Source: Chryseobacterium sp. (lineage in GTDB: Bacteria > Bacteroidota > Bacteroidia > Flavobacteriales > Weeksellaceae). From it: 64,000 nucleotides of DNA. Where the stretch lies: positions 248,001 to 312,000 of the forward strand of contig NZ_JAFAJM010000009.1 in NCBI RefSeq assembly GCF_019236175.1, read 5' to 3'. Positions 26,927 to 34,900 of this stretch are shown here, piece after piece (the stretch's first letter is position 1; every line of letters starts with the position of its first letter). The notes under the pieces were generated by a model. The model saw only the letters and a program-made list of their open reading frames with translations, was not told where the DNA came from and ran no database searches. Position numbers and translations under genes: made by a program.

Positions 26927-27490
26927 ATGAAAAATCTAATTTTAACACTAATTTTTATAACAATTTTTTTTTCATGTAAAGCACAAGAGGTTCTTCCTTT
27001 GAAATCATATAGTATGGATTTACCTCATAATGCATATTTAAAAGATTTAAATCATGAATTGGACCCTTATATAGGCTCATATAAAGCTAATTTTGAAGGA
27101 AATGAAATAACTATTTTCATAACAAAAAAAGAAAAAAAAGTAGAGAATAGAACAAATAAAACATTTTTTAGAGATGCTTTGATTGTTAAATATGTAATTA
27201 AAAATAGTTCAGGAACTATACTTCAGGATACAACAAACAATGATACAAAAATAAACAGTTTATACAGTATAGGAACCAAGCCTCAATTTGGACAGGTTGT
27301 CTTAAATTACTACGGTACCAATTGTGGAGTAGGCTGGGGTAAGGTGAATTTAAAGAAAATTAATCCAAACCAAATAACATGGGAGTATCTTCCAAATAGC
27401 AGAATTATAGATAAGGGAAGATGTCCTGGAAATCCTGATTTAACGATTTACTTACCCGAAAGTCAAAACCTTGTATTTACTAAGCAATAA
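26927..27490 (+). CDS. DUF6705-like lipoprotein
   Basis: A 187-aa lipoprotein whose signal peptide ends IFFSC (C17), followed by KAQEVLPLKSYSMDLPHNAYLKD. The layout (short signal, cysteine, KAQ, then a compact beta-rich domain with ELDPYIGSYKANFEG) matches a lipoprotein family common in Chryseobacterium and, I believe, named DUF6705. No function is known. It sits 12 bases after the JAMM-like lipoprotein and is probably co-transcribed; it ends where an IS256-like terminal sequence begins. Confidence 0.7.
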   Translation: MKNLILTLIFITIFFSCKAQEVLPLKSYSMDLPHNAYLKDLNHELDPYIGSYKANFEGNEITIFITKKEKKVENRTNKTFFRDALIVKYVIKNSSGTILQDTTNNDTKINSLYSIGTKPQFGQVVLNYYGTNCGVGWGKVNLKKINPNQITWEYLPNSRIIDKGRCPGNPDLTIYLPESQNLVFTKQ

Positions 27491-27667
27491 GAGACTGTGA
27501 AATAAACTGTGTCAGTAAAAAAAAAATTTAAATTATAAGCTGACCTTATTATGAAAACAGAAAATTCTGATTTCGGGAGCTTCAAAAAACAAGCCATCAC
27601 AGGTTTGTATTCAGGAAAGTCCTTAATATGTTTTAATTTGATTTCAGCCCCCTATTTTACCTCCTAA
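27491..27667 (+). pseudogene. Left-end remnant of an IS256-family element
   Basis: GAGACTGTGAAATAAACTGT at 27491 resembles an IS256-type terminal repeat. ATG 27551 opens a 38-codon frame reading NSDFGSFKKQAITGLYSGKS, which looks like the N-terminus of IS256-family transposases (DFESFKKQAIAGLKSGKS type). The homology then breaks off and the frame stops. No right end was found. Family recognition is from memory of the motif. Confidence 0.5.
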
Positions 27668-27672
27668 TTAAA

Positions 27673-27897
27673 ATGAAGTATTATTTCGAGCTCAGAAAAG
27701 AAAAAATTAATAGAGATGGAATGATTCCAATCCGTCTGATAGTGATGAATGCCAAAACTAGAATCAGAAAAAGTGTTGAAGCAAACACGCTCAACTTTAA
27801 ACTTTCACAAATGAAAATGAACAATAAAGTTCTGATTAGAAATAATGATAAACTAAAATCAGAATGTGCTGACATTAAAAATGATATTGTAACCTGA
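27673..27897 (+). pseudogene. Fragment like the arm domain of a tyrosine recombinase
   Basis: A 74-codon frame beginning MKYYFELRKEKINRDGMIPI then RLIVMNAKTRIRKSVEAN. This pattern (FxLRKxKxNxxGxxPIxL) opens many Bacteroidota site-specific integrases in their arm-binding domain. The SAM-like and catalytic R-H-R-Y parts are absent. If correct, it is what remains of the integrase that placed this island. Confidence 0.5.
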
Positions 27898-28252
27898 AAA
27901 ACTTTAACAATCTACTGTTATCAAATTTTGAACTTTATAATCAGAAGCGTAGAGAAAACTTAGAAGCCATTTTAAAATTACTTGGGAAAACGATATTACA
28001 AGAACGCTTAAAGTATCCAATTTCTGTTAATGCAGAAACATTAAACAAAACGATCTCTACAACTTACGCAACAATTGCTGAAAAAAATAAAATTCCAGAT
28101 ATTGCTATTGAAGAAATTTTTAAAGTTAAAAGAAATAATAGGGTCGTTATTGAAAAGAAGGTAAACCTAATAAACATGATAGTTCTGATGAAAATTCAAA
28201 AGATTTGAATAAGGATGAAATCATTAATCCTCAAAATTTTCTCCGAAGATAG
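27894..28252 (+). pseudogene. Frameshifted coding remnant of unknown origin
   Basis: A coding-like stretch continues in a different frame from 27894 (FNNLLLSNFELYNQKRREN, then LEAILKLLGKTILQERLKYP). It shifts again near 28160 to a hydrophilic tail (GKPNKHDSSDENSKDLNKDE) that ends at TAG 28250-28252. At least one frameshift separates it from the preceding fragment. I do not recognise the family. Confidence 0.4.
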
Positions 28253-28265
28253 ATTGAATTATTTT

Positions 28266-28803
28266 TTAAGAATAAACTTCGTTATCCTCGAAACACTCTA
28301 TGGCATTCTGATCAACCGAAAAGTGATTAGAATAAAGGTCAACTGTCATTAAAAAGTATTCAACATCAATCATTCCGCTAGAACGGTCAAATTCAAAAAA
28401 CATACAAAAATTTCTAACACAGTATTTTAATAGTATATTGTGAATTTTATGATTATTTGTATCATAATTGAAACTAATATTAGAATCATAAAGTGGGCAT
28501 TTTTTCAAATAATCATAATGGAGTTGCTCTCTTTGAAATGTGATAAATTGTTGTAGAAAATATAAATTCTATAATGAAACTCAAACAATGGATTATCCTT
28601 ACTATCATAAATATCTTCTTCTCTTATAGCTATATGATCCAATGATTTCATTTTAGAAAAATCAAAATCTATAAAAAAACTGATGCTTGCAATTCAATCT
28701 GATTAGAATTTTGAATTTCTTCGAGGGTATATGAATCATCAAAAGCGAGACGTACAAATAGCTTTTTGATGAAATTGAAATCTGTTTTTTTATTCTTTTC
28801 CAT
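28266..28803 (-). pseudogene. Frameshifted gene of unknown function
   Basis: From ATG 28803 the minus strand reads MEKNKKTDFNFIKKLFVRLA, then FDDSYTLEEIQNSNQIELQA. A frameshift near 28690 leads into FFIDFDFSKMKSLDHIAIRE, and a second near 28520 leads into the 80-codon tail KKCPLYDSNISFNYDTNN... ending DNEVYS. Joined, it would be a soluble protein of about 178 residues, acidic like many immunity or antitoxin proteins, though I have no family for it. Two shifts in a short gene suggest decay rather than sequencing error. Confidence 0.5.
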
Positions 28804-28944
28804 TATTCTAAGTTATTACTTTTCTCCTTATTTATATAATCTTAGAATGTCAAAATATATCATTTTTTTTGTGTTATATAGGTTATTTTATGATAATAAT
28901 AGTTCAATTACGTTATCTCGTATTCAATTTAATTAAAGTTTCAC

Positions 28945-28952
28945 TACTTTTG
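28945..28952 (+). promoter_or_regulatory. TAnnTTTG -7 element before the methylase remnant
   Basis: TACTTTTG matches the consensus 17 bases before ATG 28969. As the methylase is broken, this promoter may now read through 390 bases into the intact ZorA-like operon. Confidence 0.4.
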
Positions 28953-28968
28953 GAATATTGCTAATAAA

Positions 28969-29223
28969 ATGATGACAATTCAACAATACATTGATAACTT
29001 AAATAGACCGTTTCATACTGGAAATGAAAGAGAACATTCTTACCGAGGAGATTTACAAACCCTATAATCTACATTACCTCCTGAAATTTTAGCTATCAAC
29101 GAACCTGCTTGTATTGATTGTGGAACGCCCGATTAAATAATGGAAATGTTTACATTAATCACACAAAGCATTTTTCAAATGTTCTTGAAATCGCTTAGAA
29201 TTTCTACATCGGAGGCTATTTAA
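28969..29223 (+). pseudogene. Remnant of a Type ISP/IIG N6-adenine methylase-restriction enzyme with internal deletion
   Basis: ATG 28969 begins MMTIQQYIDNLNRPFHTGN, then EREHSYRGDLQTL, then after an in-frame TAA STLPPEILAINEPACIDCG, the typical N-terminus of large N-6 DNA methylase/restriction fusions. Immediately afterwards, in another frame, comes NVYINHTKHFSNVLEIA, then TAG, then NFYIGGYLT. This resembles the C-terminal EIAWNFYIGGYQPAQ motif of the same family, with TGG changed to TAG. The two ends are joined with the middle (about a thousand residues) missing. Confidence 0.6.
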
Positions 29224-29340
29224 CAATAAAGATTTCAAACAAAATTGCTAAAAACTAAAATTTTACATTAAATAATAAAACTACAAATCAAATTTTTATA
29301 TTAAAAGATATTTAATAAAAACTCTAACTACTGAAAACTT

Positions 29341-30501
29341 ATGTCAAACGAAATTTATATTATAGTATTGGCGATACTTGCCATAATAGTATTCGCAATT
29401 TATTATGAAACTATTATTAGCAAAGCTAAAAATGACACTACGAGAAAATTTGTAAATTATTATCAATTAGAAAATATGCCAAGCACATTCGTTACCATCG
29501 GGTTACTTGGTACATGTATAGGAATTGTCTTGGGACTATTCAGCTTTGATACAGATGCTGGAAGAATAAAAGATAGTGTGAAAGAATTATTATCAGGTTT
29601 ACGACTTGCATTCATCGTAACTATTTTAGGACTTATTTTCTCACTAATCTATAAAAGAAGAGTAAACGATATATTAAACAAATATGGAGATATTCAGCCA
29701 CCTGAATCGCCTGAGTTTACAGAAATGAGACAAACAAATGTATTACTTCGGGATTTAAATAGGGGTATTGGCAACCTTAATAGGGCATTTTCTGAAGAAT
29801 TGATAACAAAGATTCAAGAATCAAATAAAAAATTAGCAGATAATCTTGCCACATTCGGAAAAAACTTAGCCACCTCTAATCATGATGCATTACTTGAAGC
29901 CCTTAAAGAAGTGATTGATGATTTAAATTCCGGATTCAGGGATACATTAGGTCTTTTGGTTAAACAGAATTTTTCTGAATTAACGAATTCAATCGATAGT
30001 CTAAATAATTGGCAGAGAGAGAACAAAGCGTACATTGAAGATTTTGCCAGACGTTATAAAAAGATCGTTCAATACACAGAGGATATGGATACAAATCTTG
30101 AAAAGATTGTAACTACTAACGCAAATCTATTGTCACAAAATGGTAAACTACATAATATCATAGAATCACTTAATTCTGTAATGGTTCAAGACACCAGGTT
30201 CCGTGAAATTACATCGAATCTAAATAATGCTTCATCGAATATCAAGGAATCATTAAATCAATTCAATAATGATCTTCAAAATACTAAAAATCAGTTAGAG
30301 GGCATTACAAATCTGAGAGCTAATATTGAATTGCTGAATGACCAATTATCTAACTTAAGAAATATCGACATTGATGAGGAGCGACTTTACATGCAAGGTA
30401 TAAAAGAAACTATGGCATCAATGGATGAAATGTTTAAAAGACATTACGAGGCAATTCCTAAATTGATTCAGAACAATTTAAAATCAATATCTAATGGCTA
30501 G
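29341..30501 (+). CDS. ZorA-like MotA/TolQ/ExbB-family motor protein
   Basis: A 386-aa inner-membrane protein. Membrane segments lie near residues 4-24, 48-67 (TFVTIGLLGTCIGIVLGL) and 85-106 (GLRLAFIVTILGLIFSLIY). The last two carry the GLLGT and small-residue faces of MotA/TolQ proton-channel helices. Residues 120-385 are a long helical, coiled-coil cytoplasmic tail rich in Asn, Leu and Lys. Zorya ZorA has the same plan, with a motor channel plus a long intracellular tail, but is usually longer (about 480-730 aa). It is the first gene of a four-gene operon and overlaps the ZorB-like gene by 8 bases. Confidence 0.85.
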   Translation: MSNEIYIIVLAILAIIVFAIYYETIISKAKNDTTRKFVNYYQLENMPSTFVTIGLLGTCIGIVLGLFSFDTDAGRIKDSVKELLSGLRLAFIVTILGLIFSLIYKRRVNDILNKYGDIQPPESPEFTEMRQTNVLLRDLNRGIGNLNRAFSEELITKIQESNKKLADNLATFGKNLATSNHDALLEALKEVIDDLNSGFRDTLGLLVKQNFSELTNSIDSLNNWQRENKAYIEDFARRYKKIVQYTEDMDTNLEKIVTTNANLLSQNGKLHNIIESLNSVMVQDTRFREITSNLNNASSNIKESLNQFNNDLQNTKNQLEGITNLRANIELLNDQLSNLRNIDIDEERLYMQGIKETMASMDEMFKRHYEAIPKLIQNNLKSISNG

Positions 30502-31198
30502 AAGTCGCACCCGATCAGATCACAACTTTATTGCTTATTCAGATATTATGACTTGTTTAGCAATCATTTTTCTATTTATAGCAGTGGCATACATTTTAGA
30601 GGGCTTGTCTGACAAAATAATTAAAGATGACATTTACAACGCAATTGGGGAAGATCTAAAGAAAGATTTTAAAAGCAAAAATGTCCAGTTAGATAGCGAT
30701 ATGTCCTTAAAATTTCTGCAAGATTCTGTTAATAAAAATGATGAACTCTTTGAAATAGGATCTGCTGAAATGACACCATCTTTTAAAAATAAAGTTGCTA
30801 ATATTTGGCCAAAATATCAATCTATTATTAGTGACAGCGCAAATCTGCCATATATTAGTGAGATTCGAATTGAAGGACATACAGACACTATTGCACCTAA
30901 AAAAGATCAAAGAGAAAGCTATTTGTATAATCTTAACCTGTCATCTGCTAGAGCGCAATCTGTTTTAGAATATATTAGAACATTAGATTCCTATAAAAAT
31001 CTGAATGCTTCTAAAAAAGAAAAACTTGATTTCCTACTTACGGCAAATGGGATGTCATTTTCAAGAGCCTTAAATAAAAAAGGAGAAGTTTCTATCTTGA
31101 GTAAGGATAAATCCATAGATCTCAACAAATCCCGTCGGGTTGAATTCCGAATTAACACTTCTAATGAAAAATTAGAAACAAGCTTGTCAACAAAATGA
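30494..31198 (+). CDS. ZorB-like MotB/OmpA-domain protein
   Basis: A 234-aa protein with one N-terminal membrane helix (about 14-36). AYSDIMTCLAIIFLFIAVAY carries the proton-relay aspartate D17, equivalent to MotB D32. A periplasmic OmpA/MotB-type peptidoglycan-binding domain follows, with IEGHTDT (G128-H-T-D131) and LNLSSARAQSVLEYI, ending KSRRVEFRI. With the preceding channel protein it would form a proton-driven, wall-anchored motor, as in Zorya. Its stop overlaps the ATG of the HNH gene (ATGA). Confidence 0.88.
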   Translation: MARSRTRSDHNFIAYSDIMTCLAIIFLFIAVAYILEGLSDKIIKDDIYNAIGEDLKKDFKSKNVQLDSDMSLKFLQDSVNKNDELFEIGSAEMTPSFKNKVANIWPKYQSIISDSANLPYISEIRIEGHTDTIAPKKDQRESYLYNLNLSSARAQSVLEYIRTLDSYKNLNASKKEKLDFLLTANGMSFSRALNKKGEVSILSKDKSIDLNKSRRVEFRINTSNEKLETSLSTK

Positions 31199-31965
31199 TT
31201 TACGATTTTAGAAAAGGAAAGTCCGCAATCTATATATCTTCATTACTACATGTAGATTACGACTACGATTTGGAGGAATATGAATTAAGCCAAGAAGAGT
31301 TAGAATTTGATGAAATTGGTTTTATTAAGAGAGGTAAGAAAAACGGATTTGAAAGATTAGGTATTTTTTTACCAGAATATAGAAATAAACAGTATAATCA
31401 AGATCCGTCCCTACATATCTACAATTGCGACACTACAGAAGATTTATCACGCAGAATGAAGGTATCTAACTCATCCAAAAACACTTATTATTCGAAAGAT
31501 CAAAAAAAACTAATTAACGCCAATCTTGAGATTTGTAAAAAGTGTGCACGAAATCTAAGAAAAAGATATAATCTTAATTTAGGAACTAACACTTTTAATA
31601 ATTTTGTGCTAGCCTTAGAAGAAAGTGAAAAAAGACAAACAATCACTGATAATAAAGGATATATACTCAATTGGAAACAAGTCTCATACTGCTTTCGAGA
31701 AACAAAAAATTTCACTTGTGAAAAATGTAGTTTTAAAGCTATAAACAACTCGGAAAAAAAATTTTTACATACACATCACAGAGATCGTGATAAAGAAAAT
31801 AATAGCAGATCAAATCTAGAATGTCTTTGTGTCGAATGCCATTCTAATGTTGATGAATACCATAAAGAAAAATTTTCTTTTGAGGGATTAAAACCCCTAA
31901 ATGATTTCCTTGCATTCAAAGAGAAAAATAACAAATCAAAAAAACACTCAATAATTTCTATATAA
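31195..31965 (+). CDS. HNH endonuclease-like protein of the ZorAB-like operon
   Basis: A 256-aa protein with a C-terminal HNH/zinc-finger module: C175-x2-C178, the LHTHHRDRD strand with catalytic-type H194/H195, N207 and C212-x2-C215-H216. A further C114-x2-C117 lies in the middle. The N-terminal 100 residues are acidic and unrecognised. In Zorya type II the effector ZorE is also an HNH protein, but I see no other similarity and the present protein is short. It overlaps the ZorB-like gene by four bases and is one base from the helicase gene. Confidence 0.8.
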   Translation: MIYDFRKGKSAIYISSLLHVDYDYDLEEYELSQEELEFDEIGFIKRGKKNGFERLGIFLPEYRNKQYNQDPSLHIYNCDTTEDLSRRMKVSNSSKNTYYSKDQKKLINANLEICKKCARNLRKRYNLNLGTNTFNNFVLALEESEKRQTITDNKGYILNWKQVSYCFRETKNFTCEKCSFKAINNSEKKFLHTHHRDRDKENNSRSNLECLCVECHSNVDEYHKEKFSFEGLKPLNDFLAFKEKNNKSKKHSIISI

Positions 31966-31966
31966 A

Positions 31967-34900
31967 ATGGAACTTTCAAAATCACTACTAATCGAACTGC
32001 AGAAAAGGCTGAAAGTTGGTAATCGTAAAGGGGTACATTTAAATGCTATTCCAAAAAAATCAGCATATAAGTTAGATATTTCAACCCTTTCTACAATAGA
32101 TGAAAATTTACCCAATGAATTTTTAAATACATTACTCTCAAAGAATAATTTTTCATTTGAAATTTCCTGGAAAGACATTGATATAGATCTATTTAATCTT
32201 GATGAAAAAGAGCATAAAAAATTCATATCGCTAGGTAAATCCTTTGAATATCTACGTAACCAGGTTGAAGTAATTAAGTCAGAAAAAGGGATTGAAACTT
32301 TTGGTTTTGGATTCCCACTCTTAATTAGAAGAGATAGAATTGACAAAAAATTAACCGTCGCTCCTTTAATAATTTGGCAACTAGAACTTATCAGATCTAA
32401 GAAGAATGACACTTGGGTCATTAAAAAAAATGAAGATTCTCCAATATATATCAATGAAGTGCTTATTAATCATTTAAAATCCGATTCAAATATAGATCTT
32501 CAGCAAATATCTTCAGAAACATTAGAAAATGGTCTCATTTCCAAAAACGAACTATTTGATATTTGCCTGAATGTTTTAGAAATAACAAATATTGCTAGCA
32601 AAGAAAAATTAAAAATAAATCTAGAGAATGTTTTCAACGATATTTTACCGATTGGATCTGAAGAAAGGTTTAAAAACTTAGCACTAAATGATGCAAATTC
32701 TCTTATCCAATTTTCCGGATTGTTTTCTTATTTTGAAATTCATAAGCATAATATTATCAAGGATTATGATGAACTATTAAAATTAGCTGGTGAAGAAATA
32801 AGTCAAGGTATCTTAGAAAACAATGATTTTCAGTCCATCACTTCCATCCCCACCGACCCTACGCAGCAAAGCGCCTTAAATTCTCTGTGTGCTATCAAAG
32901 ATTTAGTAATTCAGGGACCTCCAGGAACTGGTAAAAGTCAAACTTTGACAGGAATTCTTGTCAATGCCTTAGAAAATAGAAAAAAAACAATTGTTGTTTG
33001 CGAAAAGAATACAGCTCTTGAAATTCTACAAACTTCACTACAAAAAATTGGACTTAGTCAACATGTAATACTTATTCATGACATTTCAAGTGACCGAAAG
33101 AAAGTTGTAACATCAGTCAGAAACAGACTTGATGATTTAAGTGTTTTAAGAAGTAAATTTGTTAATTCTAAGTTTACTTATGATACTCAATTAAAAAAAA
33201 TTAATGAACTTGTTTCAAAAATAAATTCAAAGCACTCATTACTAAAAGATCCACTGTTAGCTAATTGGAACTGGACAGATGTTGTCGGTCTCTATCTAAA
33301 AAATCTCGGCACAAAAAGCGATAAACCTATCTCTTTCTCCTCTCAAATAAAATTCGAATTTAACTACGATGAATTTGCCTATTTAACAAGTCTCATTACT
33401 GAAGGTGAGAGATTCTTTAAATTGAAAGATGAGATTCAATTATCTTCATTTTTACTGCCTGAGGCCTTTAAATCTACAAGTTTTTATCAGTTAGAGGATA
33501 GGATTAATGAAGCTTTTTCCACATACGAAGAGTCTATTAGTCAAATTATTGCCTCAAAAGAGGCATTATACAATGAATATTTCGAAGATCGAAAAAATTC
33601 ATTGTATAATCACATCAGTAAAATTAAATCAGCTCTTGACAAAATAGATAGTTTAAATCTTAATTTGGACAATCAACTAAACCTTTTGAAACAAAAATTT
33701 TACGATTTAGAACACAAAGATTTCTCCAGGGATTTGCAAAGGTTTGCCAATGAAAAAGATTTATTAAAAAGACTTTACGATAAATATAATGGAGATTTAG
33801 ATTTTAAAAATGAAGAGAAATTATTAGGTTTTTCTTACAAAATCACATCCTTATTTTCAAACGCTAAAAAGCAAAAAATAGCAGACTTTTATCTTTTCTG
33901 TAGCACTTTGGAAGAGTTAAATAGTAAAGTTCAAGGGTCCATATTTTTTCCTCGAATTGAGTATAAAGCTTCAATGCAGTCCAAATTGGATTCATTTGAT
34001 AAGTTTTATTCTGAGTCTGAAAAAATAAAAAAGCAACTAAATCTAGATATTGAAGATAAATTTTCAGGACTTGATCTTAATTATTTGCTTAGTTTAGAAA
34101 ATCAATCCAAATTACAAGAACATATAAATCTCCTAAAATCGAGGCCTTTTATTTCTGAAAATGAGAAGGCAATTTTAAATGATCTTTCAATATTTATTAC
34201 GGATTACTTTATTGATCAAAAGCAATTATATGATAATTTACAGTCATCCATAAATGAATCTTCTGATTTTAAAGATGAATATTTATTCTCAACATCAGAT
34301 GTAGAAAATTCAAGTCAAACTAACAAAATTTTTAAGAGAATTGATCAAGTAAATTTTTCGATTAACAGTACGATTGATTTCGAGTTTCTTAATGCGGATA
34401 TCTTCGAAGATAAAGAAAGGTTCTCACATCTAAAAAACTTCCAATACCTAAACAATTTTCTAAAGAATCTAGATGAAAAAATTAAATCAGATCGCCTGAT
34501 TAATAATCTTTCCCAATCAAAAAATATCAATGCATATATTACATCTGTTCAATCGTTGATTGAGCAAAAAAAATCTACAATAGATGCGGATCCTAACGCT
34601 TTCAGAAAAGAATATGACTGGCATAATTTCATCAATAGTCTTACTGAGAATAATTCATTTATTGTAAACGCACTGCTAGATTCTCCTAATTGGCTAACTG
34701 ATTTTTATGTTAACTATTTTAATCGCTTGCTAAGAGAAAATGCGAATGACAATTTACCTATTGATCAGCATAGTATTGATGACTTATTTGAAGCGGAACA
34801 TAATATTAAGACCAATCAAATAAATTTTGTAAATTATATTTGGTTCAATGAACAAAACAACAAGACAGAGACATTTGACAGAAATAATGCTGCTTTGAAA

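Noticed and set aside
29341..31198. Reading the MotA/MotB-like pair as ExbBD/TolQR or flagellar genes
   Set aside because: The long coiled-coil tail, OmpA domain and coupled nuclease and helicase genes fit Zorya-type motors better; no flagellar, TonB or Tol partners are adjacent.
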